Source: Methanobacterium sp. SMA-27 (lineage in GTDB: Archaea; Methanobacteriota; Methanobacteria; Methanobacteriales; Methanobacteriaceae). Taken from it: 64,000 nt of DNA. Shown piece by piece: positions 10,226 to 20,259 of this stretch (position 1 is its first letter; the number at the start of each line of letters is the position of its first letter). The position numbers and the translations under genes were made by a program. Below the pieces are notes generated by a model. The model saw only the letters and a list, made by a program, of their open reading frames with translations. It was not told the DNA's origin and ran no database searches. The DNA is taken from positions 1,798,001-1,862,000 of the forward strand of contig NZ_JQLY01000001.1 of the NCBI RefSeq assembly GCF_000744455.1, read 5' to 3'.

Positions 10226-10768
10226 TCAGAATATCTCATCGCTCTCATCATCAATATCTTTAAGTTTGAGAGATTTTTTGACATCCATTGTTAATGCATC
10301 ACAATCTGCTTTTATAGCTTCTAGATGTTTTAATATCCTAAATTTCTCCTCATTAATCCTCTTAATATTGGTGTAAGGATATATTGATTCTTTGAGCATT
10401 TCATATTCAATGGTTGTGTAAGGATAATCATTAAGTTGTTCACAGACCCGTTCTAGTACTTCACCAAGGAACTTGTTCATCTCAACTTTAACCCTTTCCC
10501 TTATCATCTTGTCCTTATCAAGATTTCGTTTCATGAGCCTTACAACTTCAGCCTTTGCAAAGGGTAAATCTTCACCTTCGTCTTCTTCTCCCTCTTCATC
10601 AAACTCTTCTTCTAAATCTGCATCTAATTCTTCTTCATTTTCTTCAGTAGAATCCTTATTTAATTCTTCAGTTGAATCTTGACTTGAATCGTCATTTAAT
10701 TCTTCAGTTGAATTTTCGGTATTATCTTCATCCAATTCTTTGTATTCTTCATCATTGTGATCTAGCAT
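10226..10768 (-). CDS. Putative divergent histone-fold protein with acidic N-terminal tail
   Basis: A 180-residue protein. Residues 1-67 are extremely acidic (Asp/Glu/Ser/Asn repeats such as STEELN). From [15 protein letters not shown] onward a 65-residue stretch aligns without gaps to the HMf histone fold: LP-A at the start, Arg at position 23, a long central helix, then [12 protein letters not shown] where histones have KTIKAEDIELAV. A further helical segment of about 45 residues follows ([20 protein letters not shown]). Archaeal histones are 65-69 residues and not acidic, so this is either a histone variant, a histone chaperone-like protein, or a coincidental helix pattern. The ATG follows GGAGGC. 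It is monocistronic. Confidence 0.55.
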   Translation of the reverse strand: MLDHNDEEYKELDEDNTENSTEELNDDSSQDSTEELNKDSTEENEEELDADLEEEFDEEGEEDEGEDLPFAKAEVVRLMKRNLDKDKMIRERVKVEMNKFLGEVLERVCEQLNDYPYTTIEYEMLKESIYPYTNIKRINEEKFRILKHLEAIKADCDALTMDVKKSLKLKDIDDESDEIF

Positions 10769-10961
10769 AAAATGCCTCCAATATTCTTTATAAATGATCT
10801 GTAAAAAAACCTATATAAACTTATTGCATTATATTGTAGTTTCCCCTAATAATTTAGATAAGACAAAGGAAAATCCTAATAATTATCAACCAAGGAATGA
10901 AAAATATGAAAAGGTTGATATTTAAATAAAATATTAATTAAATCAACAATTTACTCTTCCT

Positions 10962-11792
10962 TTATATTATTTCAAGACTCATATCAAGCGATTTTGCAGA
11001 ATGAGTTATATAACCAGTTGAAATTACGTCAACTCCCGTTTTTACATAATCAACAATATTATCCGGATTAATCCCACCTGAAACTTCTATCAAAATTTTA
11101 TTTCTAAGTCCTTTATTTTCAAGAGCATTTAAAACATTTCGTATTTCATCGGGATTCATATTGTCCAGCATGATTATATCTGCCCCAGCCATGGCAGCTT
11201 CAAGTGCATCCTTTGTGCTTTCAACTTCTACTTCAACCTTTTTTGTAAAACTAACATAGCCTTTAGCCATCTCAACTGCTTCTTTCACACTGCCCACTAT
11301 TGCAATGTGGTTATCTTTTATAAGGATGCAGTCATCTAGCCTGAATCGATGAGTATCGCCACCACCCACCCTTATGGCTTCTTTTTCTAAAAATTGTAGT
11401 CCCGGTGTAGTTTTACGTGTCCCTGCTATAATCACATTATTGTTAACCTTTTCAATCAGCATTGCAGTTATAGTAGAAATCCCACTCATCCTCATGAGTA
11501 TATTAAGAACTGTTCTCTCAACACTGAGTATTGTGCTTGCATCACCATCAATCTCCATAATAATATCATCTTCAGCAAGTTTCTCTCCATCATGTTTTTT
11601 TATACTTGTATTAATTGAGAACTCCTGAAAAATATTATTAACTAGATCAATACCTGATAAAATTCCCTTTTCTCTGCTGATGATCTTGGCCTTTATCAAT
11701 TTATCTGGAGGTATTAGGGCTTTTGTGGTTATATCTTCAAAACCAATGTCTTGGTACACCATTTTAATTATTTCCCTTACATCGTACTTCAT
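10962..11792 (-). CDS. nadC: Nicotinate-nucleotide pyrophosphorylase (quinolinate phosphoribosyltransferase)
   Basis: A 276-residue type II phosphoribosyltransferase with a complete signature: [36 protein letters not shown], then EVEVES and IMLDNMNP and the terminal [11 protein letters not shown]. It converts quinolinate and PRPP to nicotinate mononucleotide, CO2 and PPi in NAD synthesis. ModD is a related alternative but usually sits with molybdate genes, absent here. No nadA is seen nearby. The gene is monocistronic and faces away from rnz, sharing a 240-base AT-rich spacer with it. Confidence 0.9.
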   Translation of the reverse strand: MKYDVREIIKMVYQDIGFEDITTKALIPPDKLIKAKIISREKGILSGIDLVNNIFQEFSINTSIKKHDGEKLAEDDIIMEIDGDASTILSVERTVLNILMRMSGISTITAMLIEKVNNNVIIAGTRKTTPGLQFLEKEAIRVGGGDTHRFRLDDCILIKDNHIAIVGSVKEAVEMAKGYVSFTKKVEVEVESTKDALEAAMAGADIIMLDNMNPDEIRNVLNALENKGLRNKILIEVSGGINPDNIVDYVKTGVDVISTGYITHSAKSLDMSLEII

Positions 11793-12033
11793 TTATATCA
11801 CTTTACCTTAAAAAATTAGATAAATGGTTTTCTTTTACATATATTTTAATAACTTGTATGGGTATTTCTATATAAAATAAAAGATATAAATGTTCATTAA
11901 GTTAAGGGGTCATAGGAACCCATTTAACAATAACAAAATGAATTAGTGAATATAATTTACTTTAGGATTATCTAAAATTAATAAAATTTTCTTTACAAAA
12001 ATTATTTAATAATATTTTATAGGATTGGAACAA

Positions 12034-12942
12034 ATGGAACTTATATTTCTAGGGACATCATCAGCAATACCAACCAACCACAGAAACCACTCTGCAATAG
12101 CATTAAAAAGTTTTGGAGAGATTATATTATTTGACTGTGGAGAAGGAACTCAACGACAAATGACAAGGGCTAGATTAAGTCCCATGAAAATAAGTAAAAT
12201 ATTCATAACACATTTTCATGGTGACCATATCCTTGGTGTTCCAGGGATTATACAATCAATGGCCTTCCGTGGGAGAACCGAACCACTTAATATATATGGA
12301 CCGCCAGGTCTTTCAGAATTTGTTAAACATATCAAAAATTTCGGTTACTTTGCACTTTCGTTCGAGATAATAGAAAACACTATTTCGGATGGGATTGTAC
12401 TAGATGAAGAAGAATATACTGTTATGTGCTGTAAAACAGAACATTCAGTAACAAATTTTGCTTACAGTATAAATGAGAAGAGATCACCTAAATTCCTTAA
12501 AGAAAATGCTTTAAAGTTGGGTGTGAAACCTGGACCAGATTTTGGCAAGCTTCAAAGTGGAATTGCTGTTAAAGTTGGTGAAAAAATTATTAAACCCAAA
12601 CAGGTACTTGGTGAAAATAGAAAGGGACGGAAAATAGTATATTCTGGTGATACCCGACCATGCGAACAGATGATAGAATTTTCAAGTGATGCAGACATTT
12701 TGATACATGAATCAACATTTAACGACAGCCATATGGATAAATCTTACGAAACAGGGCATTCAACAGCTTCAATGGCAGCGGAAATAGCTAAAAAAGCTAA
12801 TGTAAACAAACTAGTTCTCACCCATATCAGTACAAGATATAAAGATAATAAAACAATTGAAAAGGAAGCATTAGAAGTATTTGAAAATTCTATTGTTGCT
12901 GAGGATATGATGATTCTTGAGGTGAAACGGAATGAACCTTGA
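12034..12942 (+). CDS. rnz: Ribonuclease Z
   Basis: A 302-residue metallo-beta-lactamase-fold endonuclease that trims tRNA 3' trailers. The N terminus [12 protein letters not shown] and [11 protein letters not shown] are diagnostic, and the zinc motif THFHGDH sits at about 59-65, with later ligands in [19 protein letters not shown] and LTHIS. I use ATG 12034 (MELIFLG) as in homologues; an in-frame TTG nine bases upstream is possible. The end overlaps the start of the MscS gene by 11 bases, so the two and the following sortase-like gene form one transcription unit. Confidence 0.95.
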   Translation: MELIFLGTSSAIPTNHRNHSAIALKSFGEIILFDCGEGTQRQMTRARLSPMKISKIFITHFHGDHILGVPGIIQSMAFRGRTEPLNIYGPPGLSEFVKHIKNFGYFALSFEIIENTISDGIVLDEEEYTVMCCKTEHSVTNFAYSINEKRSPKFLKENALKLGVKPGPDFGKLQSGIAVKVGEKIIKPKQVLGENRKGRKIVYSGDTRPCEQMIEFSSDADILIHESTFNDSHMDKSYETGHSTASMAAEIAKKANVNKLVLTHISTRYKDNKTIEKEALEVFENSIVAEDMMILEVKRNEP

Positions 12943-13687
12943 AACGATACTCAACAACCCCACTTTAAGAGACATTATTGTTACTATTCTTATTCTAGGT
13001 GTATCAACATTAATAATTAAATGGTCATCAATTTTCATAATTAGAACTGGTAAAAGATTTGAGTCGGATGATACCCTAATCCAAGTTATAAATGAAATTA
13101 TCAAATATACTATCTATGCACTTGCTATAACAATAATACTCAATGAACTTGGAATAAATATAACAGCTATAGCCGTGAGTTTAGGTATTGTAGGTATAGC
13201 TGTGGGTTTTGCAGCAAGAGACACCATATCAAACTTTATTTCAGGGCTTTTTGTTCTAGGAGATAAAAGTTTCAAAGTAGGAGATATTATTGAAATATCC
13301 GATCAAAAAGGTAAAGTTATGATCATGGGTTTCAGAGTCACCAAACTTGTGACTCCCGACAATAATATTATAACAATTCCAAATTCAAATTTTTCAAGAA
13401 ATTTACTTGTAAATCACACCCCCCTAGAGGAGAAGAGGGTTGATCTAGATATTACAATACCTTACTCTGTAAATGTGGAAGAAATAGCTGAGAGATTCAA
13501 AAATTTAACATTAAGATTTAAATGGGCTCTGGATTTACCAAAACCAGATTTAATTATAAATGAACTTGCAGATACTGGTGTCAAAGCCATGTTAAGTGTC
13601 TGGGTAGATGATCCATGGAAGGTTGCTGAGTACAGATCTATTATAGCAAAGGAAATAGGACCATTATTGGTTGATAAACATGAATAG
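12932..13687 (+). CDS. MscS-family mechanosensitive channel
   Basis: A 251-residue MscS-type protein: two N-terminal hydrophobic segments (about 14-34 and 55-75), then the pore helix region [31 protein letters not shown] and the cytoplasmic beta domain ([30 protein letters not shown]). Channels of this family release solutes on osmotic downshock. The start overlaps rnz and the end overlaps the sortase-like gene by 8 bases. Translational coupling is likely. Confidence 0.93.
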   Translation: MNLETILNNPTLRDIIVTILILGVSTLIIKWSSIFIIRTGKRFESDDTLIQVINEIIKYTIYALAITIILNELGINITAIAVSLGIVGIAVGFAARDTISNFISGLFVLGDKSFKVGDIIEISDQKGKVMIMGFRVTKLVTPDNNIITIPNSNFSRNLLVNHTPLEEKRVDLDITIPYSVNVEEIAERFKNLTLRFKWALDLPKPDLIINELADTGVKAMLSVWVDDPWKVAEYRSIIAKEIGPLLVDKHE

Positions 13688-14276
13688 AAACAGAATATTC
13701 TCGGTTGCAATACTATTAGGATGCGTATTTTTATCCTTAACAATAGTCATGGCAGGTTTTGAACAGTCAAAAGAACTTGGTAAAGCACAAAAGAGTTTAA
13801 AAGATTATAATGAAAAGATGAGTAATCCTGTTGATGCCTTAGATCCACTCAGTTCAAGTGGAGGTGCTTCAATCGGAGAACTTGTGATACCAAAACTTGG
13901 AGTGGATTGCATAATACGTTCTGATACTGTTAATGCTTACAACGCTGTTTTTCACTATTCTGAAAGTGTATACCCAGGGCAACCTGGAGAATGTGGTATT
14001 TTAGGCCATAGAACAACATATTCAGGATTATTCCGAAACTTAGGTTCGCTACAAATCGGTGACAAAGTAATAATCATAGATGCTGTAATGAAGAAAAAAT
14101 ACACTTATTCAGTTACTTCAAACGGTGATGACATACGTTGGGATTATAAAACTAATCCTGTTAGATTTGCACAGGAAGGGGATGCAAGATTAATGTTAAT
14201 GACGTGTTATCCTCCTGGAAAAAAAGAAGCATCATACATAACCCATTGTAAGCTTGTTTCAACCGAGGATATTTAA
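13680..14276 (+). CDS. Sortase-family protein lacking the usual catalytic Arg
   Basis: A 198-residue membrane-anchored protein with an N-terminal hydrophobic helix (about 6-26) and a sortase domain. The catalytic His is in [13 protein letters not shown] and the Cys in [10 protein letters not shown]. The Arg normally found 8-10 residues after the Cys appears replaced: the sequence runs [13 protein letters not shown]. Methanobacterial sortases are thought to process surface proteins. The ATG start overlaps the MscS gene, and GGTTGAT serves as ribosome site; an in-frame TTG nine bases upstream is less likely. It is the last gene of the rnz operon. Confidence 0.82.
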   Translation: MNRNRIFSVAILLGCVFLSLTIVMAGFEQSKELGKAQKSLKDYNEKMSNPVDALDPLSSSGGASIGELVIPKLGVDCIIRSDTVNAYNAVFHYSESVYPGQPGECGILGHRTTYSGLFRNLGSLQIGDKVIIIDAVMKKKYTYSVTSNGDDIRWDYKTNPVRFAQEGDARLMLMTCYPPGKKEASYITHCKLVSTEDI

Positions 14277-14406
14277 TTTTTTTTCAGAAAATCTGATATT
14301 ATGCATTATTTAACTGTTTATGACCTTTTCGATATGGTAATTATCAATAAATATTTTTTGAAAATTCTTTTTTTATTTGGGGTGAACCTTATTAATAATG
14401 AGTAAT

Positions 14407-14418
14407 CTATATATTTAG
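14407..14418 (+). promoter_or_regulatory. TATA box for the ferredoxin-hydrogenase operon
   Basis: CTATATATTTAG matches an archaeal TATA element and is the best candidate promoter upstream of the ferredoxin start at 14519. It would give a leader of about 75 bases. Confidence 0.4.
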
Positions 14419-14518
14419 ATTAATAATGCATTGTCAAAAATCAGATATAGGTCAAATGGAATGATTTTGTAACTCGTTGAAATCTTCCATTACCAAAAAA
14501 ATATTAAGAGGCGTACAG

Positions 14519-14770
14519 ATGGTAAAAATAGAAATAGACGAAAATGCTTGTGTTGGTTGCGGTTCTTGTGTGGACGATTGCCCCAACGATGTCTATGAAA
14601 TGGATGAAACAAAAAACAAGAGCAAAGTTGTTAAGGAAGATGACTGCATGGCTTGTTTGTCATGTCATGAAATCTGTCCATCAGAAGCAATGGAACATAA
14701 AAATATACACGTGGCCAAAAGGCTTTACATAGATAGAAGAGTAAGTGGAATACTCAAAAAAATAATATAG
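14519..14770 (+). CDS. 2[4Fe-4S] ferredoxin
   Basis: An 83-residue ferredoxin with two complete cluster motifs: CVGCGSCVDDCP (about 11-22) and CMACLSCHEICP (about 44-55). A basic tail of about 25 residues follows (HVAKRLYIDRRVSGILKKI). It probably carries electrons to or from the hydrogenase encoded three genes downstream. The ATG at 14519 follows AGAGGCG; the longer in-frame extension to a TTG lacks a ribosome site. It is first in a four-gene operon, 12 bases before the V4R gene. Confidence 0.9.
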   Translation: MVKIEIDENACVGCGSCVDDCPNDVYEMDETKNKSKVVKEDDCMACLSCHEICPSEAMEHKNIHVAKRLYIDRRVSGILKKII

Positions 14771-14782
14771 GGAGATTCTTAT

Positions 14783-15358
14783 ATGGCTCATATGGAATAT
14801 CAGATAGAAAGGGAAGAAAAAGAAATATTGGGGGATTTCAAACCCGAACTTATTCCGGATGAATGTGGGGGAGGCATAGATGATTATGAAGAAGCCCTTC
14901 ATGTACTCATGAAATTCGTTGGTTCGATGTCTAGTGCACTTGAACAAGTTTCAGGCCGTGGTGCAAATGCAATTGTATACCAGGCAGGGAAAAGAATGGG
15001 GCATGAAGCAGGTAAAATGGTTGAAAAAACCGATGACCTAGAAAAGGCAATGCAAGAGTTAAGTGAAATATTGGGTATTGAATTCTTCTTCGATATGTGG
15101 AAACCCGCAGACCAAGCAGAATACACCGTTGAAAAAGGGAATGAAACAATTGTCAAACTCATATTTAGGGACTGTGTGGTAAGACAAACCCTTAGAAGAG
15201 AAGGACTACCTCAAAAAGGACCTCTTTGTTATCTACTCTACGGATACACAGTTGGGGCTGTTGAAGAAGTTATGGGAATAAAAGGAAAATTAGACATTGA
15301 TCATGTCGGACCAAATGCCTGTCTTAAAACATTAACAATCAAATGGGGAGGCAAATAA
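14783..15358 (+). CDS. V4R-domain (4-vinyl reductase-like) protein
   Basis: A 191-residue protein whose residues about 45-190 resemble the V4R small-molecule/redox-sensing domain: [19 protein letters not shown], then [31 protein letters not shown] and NACLKTL. Three conserved-looking Cys lie in the C-terminal half. In methanogens the V4R domain of the regulator MsvR senses redox through cysteines; this protein has no DNA-binding domain. Its place between a ferredoxin and the hydrogenase small subunit (stop overlaps the next ATG) suggests a regulatory or assembly role for the enzyme (inference). Confidence 0.72.
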   Translation: MAHMEYQIEREEKEILGDFKPELIPDECGGGIDDYEEALHVLMKFVGSMSSALEQVSGRGANAIVYQAGKRMGHEAGKMVEKTDDLEKAMQELSEILGIEFFFDMWKPADQAEYTVEKGNETIVKLIFRDCVVRQTLRREGLPQKGPLCYLLYGYTVGAVEEVMGIKGKLDIDHVGPNACLKTLTIKWGGK

Positions 15359-16269
15359 TGGTTAAACTAGCCCTCGAACTTTTAGCAAGTTGTGCTGGAT
15401 GCGAAGTATCCATACTCGATCTCCATGAAGATCTTATTGATGTACTTGAAAAGGCAGAACTGGTTTATGCACCTATTCTTATGGATGTTAAGGAAATACC
15501 CGAAGACATAGACATAGCCATTGTTTCAGGTTCGGTTAGAAATGAAGAAAATAAGGAAAGACTTGAAGAAATCCGTGAAAAGGCAAAAACAGTTATTGCT
15601 TATGGAACATGTGCATGTTACGGAGGAATAACTTGTATGGCGGATCTTTACAGTCCAGAAGATGTTTCAGCCAGGAGTTTTTCTGACAATCCAAGTACAG
15701 AATCTTCTGAACAACCCTCTGAAGTTGTTCCAAAGTTATTGCCGATAGTTCATCCAGCAGGAGACATGGCAGAGATAGATTACTATATACCAGGATGTCC
15801 TCCTAAAGAAAATTTAATCAAGGATGTTCTTGTGCCATTAATAGCTGGAGAAATCCCAGAAATACCTAAGAAATCTGTATGTGCAGATTGTAATCGTACA
15901 ATGGAACATATTGAATTTGATAAGATCCATAGAAGGATAGAAGGAGAACCAGACCAAGAAAAATGTTTCCTTAGTCAAGGATATGTGTGTCTTGGATCTG
16001 TAACTCTTGGAAGATGTGGTGCATTGTGTTCAGCAGCTGGAGTTCCATGCCATGGATGTGGTGGACCTTCAATGGATATTTTAAGAGAGCCTAGTCATGA
16101 TGTTTACAACTGCATTATTAATCGTATCGCACATATCTCTAAGATGCCCCACAAGGACGTTGAAAAACAACTATACGATATTGGACATATTGTATACGGA
16201 TTTGTTATTGGAAGCACAATAATGGAGGATAAAAAAGTTTCCTTGATCCCTCAATTGATCAAGAAATAA
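15358..16269 (+). CDS. [NiFe] hydrogenase small subunit, group 3 (MvhG-like)
   Basis: A 303-residue iron-sulfur small subunit. It shows CAGCE at 12-16, the GTCACYGGI cluster ligand motif, PGCPP and a Cys-rich C-terminal half ([28 protein letters not shown]). This pattern matches F420-non-reducing hydrogenase MvhG/VhuG types. It forms the electron relay from the Ni-Fe site in the large subunit encoded next. ATG 15358 overlaps the V4R stop (TAATG) and follows GGGGAGG. The usual MvhD subunit that links to heterodisulfide reductase is absent, so the acceptor is probably the ferredoxin in the operon. Confidence 0.88.
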   Translation: MVKLALELLASCAGCEVSILDLHEDLIDVLEKAELVYAPILMDVKEIPEDIDIAIVSGSVRNEENKERLEEIREKAKTVIAYGTCACYGGITCMADLYSPEDVSARSFSDNPSTESSEQPSEVVPKLLPIVHPAGDMAEIDYYIPGCPPKENLIKDVLVPLIAGEIPEIPKKSVCADCNRTMEHIEFDKIHRRIEGEPDQEKCFLSQGYVCLGSVTLGRCGALCSAAGVPCHGCGGPSMDILREPSHDVYNCIINRIAHISKMPHKDVEKQLYDIGHIVYGFVIGSTIMEDKKVSLIPQLIKK

Positions 16270-16280
16270 AAGGTGATACC

Positions 16281-17729
16281 ATGAAACAAATAGAAATAAG
16301 CCCAATATCAAGAATTGAAGGGCATGCAAAGATCACTGTTCAAATGGATGATGCAGGAAATGTTTCAGATGCTCATTTCCATGTAATGGAAATAAGGGGT
16401 TTTGAAAAGTTTTTAGAAGGTGCTGCCATTGAAGAAGCTCCTAGAATAACACCAAGAATATGTGGAGTTTGCCAAACAGCACATCACATAGTATCTGCAA
16501 AGGCCACAGATGCTGTTTTCGGTTTACAACCTCCAGAAACAGCTCAAAAATTAAGGGAATTAACTTTGCTTGGCCAATATATCCATTCTCATTCACTTCA
16601 CTTCTATTTCTTAGGTGCACCAGATCTAATTCTAGGACCTGATTCTGACCCTGCAGAAAGGAATGTTGTTGGACTCATCAAAAAGAATCCTGACCTTGCA
16701 AAAATGGCAATTAAAACCAGGAAAATTGGACAGGAAATAACATCCGTTGTAGGTGGGAAACCTATACATCCTGTTACATCGATTCCAGGAGGCCAATCAA
16801 AGCCTCTTACATCAGAAGAAAGAGATGGTTTACTGCCAAAAGTTAAAGAAGGAATAGGATTAGTTGAGTCAGGTTTAGAAGTAGCAAAACCACTTTTTGA
16901 ACAATATGCCGATGCCATAGAAACACTTGGACCAATTGAAACCCACTTTGGAAGTTTAACCAATGGAGGGGCTCTTGAATTTTACAATGGACCAATGAAG
17001 ATGATTGACAAAGATGGAAACTCTGTTTCTGAATTTGACCCATCAAATTACTTGGATCATATTGAAGAAAAAGTACAACCCTGGTCCTACATGAAATTCC
17101 CATTCATGAAACAAATAGGATTCCCCGAGGGAAACTACCGTGTTGGACCTCTTGCAAGAATAAATATTGCAGACAGCATCCCTACTGAGAGAGCATCTGC
17201 ACTCTATGGAGAATTCAAAGACAAATATGGAATGGCACAAAACCCATTACTCTATCATTATGCCCGGCTTATCGAACTCATGTACTCGGTTGAAAAAGCA
17301 GTGGAATTGTTAGAAGACGATGCAATAACTGGCACCAACATAAGAACAGCACTTAGCGAACCATTAATGAGTACCGACGACGCCAAAAATTCAGACAAGA
17401 GGATGAGAGGAGTTGGAGTAATAGAAGCACCAAGAGGTACTTTATTCCATGATTACGAAACAGATGGTGCAGGTATTATTCAAAGAGCGAATCTCATTGT
17501 TGCAACAGGCCAAAATAATCTCTCCATGGATATAGGTGTTAGAGAAACTGCCAAAGCCATGATTAAAGGTGACGAAGTATCAGAAGGCCTAAAAAATAGG
17601 CTTGAAATGATAATAAGGGCTTATGATCCTTGTCTATCATGTGCTACACATATGATAAATGGTGATTCACCTCTTGTTGTGGATATTCATGACAGTGATG
17701 GAATTCTGGTTAAAAGACAAATAATATAA
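16281..17729 (+). CDS. [NiFe] hydrogenase large subunit, group 3 (MvhA-like)
   Basis: A 482-residue catalytic subunit. Both nickel-binding motifs are complete: RICGVC at 59-64 and DPCLSCATH at 449-457. About 25 residues follow His457, which could be the peptide removed by a maturation protease as in other group 3 enzymes. The N terminus ([13 protein letters not shown]) and [14 protein letters not shown] are typical of methanogen MvhA/FrhA proteins. It oxidises or evolves H2 in the cytoplasm. ATG 16281 follows AAAGGTGAT, 11 bases after the small subunit. No hydrogenase protease, MvhD or MvhB lies nearby. Confidence 0.9.
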   Translation: MKQIEISPISRIEGHAKITVQMDDAGNVSDAHFHVMEIRGFEKFLEGAAIEEAPRITPRICGVCQTAHHIVSAKATDAVFGLQPPETAQKLRELTLLGQYIHSHSLHFYFLGAPDLILGPDSDPAERNVVGLIKKNPDLAKMAIKTRKIGQEITSVVGGKPIHPVTSIPGGQSKPLTSEERDGLLPKVKEGIGLVESGLEVAKPLFEQYADAIETLGPIETHFGSLTNGGALEFYNGPMKMIDKDGNSVSEFDPSNYLDHIEEKVQPWSYMKFPFMKQIGFPEGNYRVGPLARINIADSIPTERASALYGEFKDKYGMAQNPLLYHYARLIELMYSVEKAVELLEDDAITGTNIRTALSEPLMSTDDAKNSDKRMRGVGVIEAPRGTLFHDYETDGAGIIQRANLIVATGQNNLSMDIGVRETAKAMIKGDEVSEGLKNRLEMIIRAYDPCLSCATHMINGDSPLVVDIHDSDGILVKRQII

Positions 17730-17975
17730 ATATGGGAATTAAATTCCCTGTCCTTATTTTTTTAATCGATAAAAAAATTCCATAAAAACTTTATTTAGCA
17801 CTCTACTACTGTTAGAACAATAGATTAATATGTATTTCATATAGTAACGCAATTTTTTTATGGTGAATTTAAATTATAGAACTCATTTTCATTAAATTAT
17901 ATCTTTTTAAAAACGATAAACATAATAGCTTGAATATTAAGATTAGATTTTAAATACTATCTTAACTGTGATTCA

Positions 17976-19148
17976 ATGAAAGATCGTAATCTAAAGGTGG
18001 AACTTGAAAGGATCGTTAATGATCTTGGTAAAGTTGATGGGGTGGAAGGAAGCCTAATTATAGATGGCAATGGAGATATACTGAGCCAACGCATATTACA
18101 AGACATAGATATAGGCTTATTTGGGCCAATGGCACATGTAATAACCAGTTCATCAAAAAGGTTACTTAACTCTTCTAATCAGGGGGATATTCAACGAATT
18201 TTAGTTGAATCTGAAAATGGAAAAGCATTATTCCTCCATTTGGGGAATGTGCACTTCATTGTTCTAATGAAAAATCGTGCCAACGTAGGATTGATTATGG
18301 TTTCATCCAAAAGGGCAGCAGAAAAAATTGTTGAACTAACCAAGGATCTTGAAATAGTATCAGAAGAAAAGATATCCACAACACCTGAACCACTTAAAAC
18401 AGAACCAATATCGAATGAACATAAAGAAATAATTTCAGAGAAATTAGAACATGAAAAAATTATTGCCAACAATCTTTCAGAACAAAGTAACGATATGGGA
18501 ATAGATAATGAAATTATTTCATCAGATTCTCAAGTAGAAGTACAAGTTGAGACAAAATCAGTTAAAACTGATATTCCAAAAGAAGAAATAATTTCTGAGG
18601 AACATACAGGTAAAGAAGTTGAAATAGATTCAGATGTTAAACAAGGAATATCCATCCCTGTAATAAAACCTCCAATTGCATTTCCAGATATTAAAAAGGT
18701 AGATGAGATACCAGAAAATATAACAGAGCGTACAGATTTAATTTTAGATATTTATGAAGCTATATTCCGAGCTATGTCAATTGGTGCAAGTAAGATTATG
18801 GGAGTTGCACCAGCAAGAGGGTTAACCCAGAAGTTTCTGCCTATTGAACAGTGCAAAAAATTACTAAATGGAGTTAATGTTAAAAGCAACTCTACAATAG
18901 ATTTCACCAAGATCAGAGAAAATGCAAATAATATCCCAATTGAGGAGAGAGAATCCCAGTATATAGAAGATTTCACCAGAATTTTAGATGTTGTAACAGA
19001 TAATTATGGAAAAGTTATGGGTTATGGGGCATTCAGAGGGATGGTAAGACCAGAATTTAAGATTATCACCAATTCCTATGGGCCTGTTATGAAAAAACTT
19101 GGAATCACCGCCAAAATGCATCCGGAAATGGCAGAACTATTCGAATAA
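17976..19148 (+). CDS. Roadblock/LC7 protein with acidic linker and repeated C-terminal domain
   Basis: A 390-residue protein. Residues 1-125 form a Roadblock/LC7 domain (VNDLGKVDGVEGSLIIDGNG ... NVGLIMVSSKRAAEKI). About 128-240 is a Glu/Ser/Ile/Lys-rich linker. About 245-390 is a helical domain with an internal repeat of K[IV]MGxxxxRG[LM] at about 273-283 and 346-356. The plan (small sensory-type domain, acidic linker, C-terminal domain) resembles that of the PATAN-like protein at 4.5 kb. The function is unknown. It is monocistronic, with a TATA-like TTTAAATACTA at about 17950. Confidence 0.78.
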   Translation: MKDRNLKVELERIVNDLGKVDGVEGSLIIDGNGDILSQRILQDIDIGLFGPMAHVITSSSKRLLNSSNQGDIQRILVESENGKALFLHLGNVHFIVLMKNRANVGLIMVSSKRAAEKIVELTKDLEIVSEEKISTTPEPLKTEPISNEHKEIISEKLEHEKIIANNLSEQSNDMGIDNEIISSDSQVEVQVETKSVKTDIPKEEIISEEHTGKEVEIDSDVKQGISIPVIKPPIAFPDIKKVDEIPENITERTDLILDIYEAIFRAMSIGASKIMGVAPARGLTQKFLPIEQCKKLLNGVNVKSNSTIDFTKIRENANNIPIEERESQYIEDFTRILDVVTDNYGKVMGYGAFRGMVRPEFKIITNSYGPVMKKLGITAKMHPEMAELFE

Positions 19149-19293
19149 TTTAATTAATCTCTTTTTGGAGTTAAAATTCATTGAAACTCTTTTTACACGT
19201 TTTTCTATCTTTTCATTTTAGGATATTTTTAAAATCCTCAACTTCTGATAAAAGTTAATAATCATAGTATACAATATGAAAGTGGTGATATGG

Positions 19294-20259
19294 ATGAATG
19301 GACCATGGGTTGAAAAATACAGACCACAAACCTTAGATGAAGTTGTGGGTCAAGATCATATAATTTTAAGACTTAAAAGATACGTTAAAGAGGGTAGTTT
19401 ACCCAATCTCATGTTTACAGGCCCTGCTGGTGTTGGAAAAACAACAACAGCAATAGCTCTTGCAAAGGAAGTACTTGGGGAGTATTGGAGACAGAACTTC
19501 TTAGAACTCAACGCTTCTGATGCTAGAGGTATAGATACTGTAAGAAACGATATAAAAGGTTTTTCACGTTTAAAAGCCGTTGGATCTCCTTTTAGAATAA
19601 TTTTCTTAGATGAAGTAGACAATATGACCAAAGATGCCCAACATGCCCTAAGAAGGGAAATGGAAATGTACACTAAGACATCATCTTTCATATTATCATG
19701 TAATTACTCATCCAAGATAATTGACCCTATCCAGTCCAGATGTGCAATATTCAGGTTTGCTCCAGTTAAAGGACATCAAATAATTGGAAGGCTAGAATAC
19801 ATTGCAGAGGCTGAAAATCTAAACATTAGCACAGGTGCAATTGAGAGTATTGTTTACTTTGCTGAAGGTGATGTAAGGAGAGCTGTGAATATTTTACAAG
19901 CTTCAGCCTCGTTAGATGAAGAAATAACAGAAGATAGTATACATGATGTTGTTTCAAAGGCCAAACCAAAAGATGTGAGGAAGATAGTAAATAAAGCTCT
20001 TGAGGGGGACTTTTTAAGCGCTAGGGAACTATTAAGAGATGTTATGGTTGTTCAAGGGACTAGTGGAGAAGATATGGTAACCCAAATATACCAAGAAGTA
20101 TCAAGAATGGTTTTGGAAGAACGCATAAGAGAAGATATCTATATAAACTTGATTGAAAGTATTGGTGAAACAGATTATCGGATAAGGGAAGGATCCAATC
20201 CAAGAATTCAACTTGAAGCACTTTTAACCAAGTTTTTAATAAATGCAAAGGCAGATTAA
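19294..20259 (+). CDS. rfcS: Replication factor C small subunit
   Basis: About 321 residues, the clamp-loader small subunit. Key parts are [18 protein letters not shown] at the start (RFC box), Walker [11 protein letters not shown], Walker B FLDEVDNM, the SRC arginine-finger motif (IQSRCAIF) and the C-terminal collar domain. Four copies with one large subunit load PCNA onto primed DNA. I chose ATG 19294 because GTGGTGAT lies just upstream; an earlier in-frame ATG would place that ribosome site inside the gene. The stop abuts the ATG of rfcL. Confidence 0.96.
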   Translation: MNGPWVEKYRPQTLDEVVGQDHIILRLKRYVKEGSLPNLMFTGPAGVGKTTTAIALAKEVLGEYWRQNFLELNASDARGIDTVRNDIKGFSRLKAVGSPFRIIFLDEVDNMTKDAQHALRREMEMYTKTSSFILSCNYSSKIIDPIQSRCAIFRFAPVKGHQIIGRLEYIAEAENLNISTGAIESIVYFAEGDVRRAVNILQASASLDEEITEDSIHDVVSKAKPKDVRKIVNKALEGDFLSARELLRDVMVVQGTSGEDMVTQIYQEVSRMVLEERIREDIYINLIESIGETDYRIREGSNPRIQLEALLTKFLINAKAD

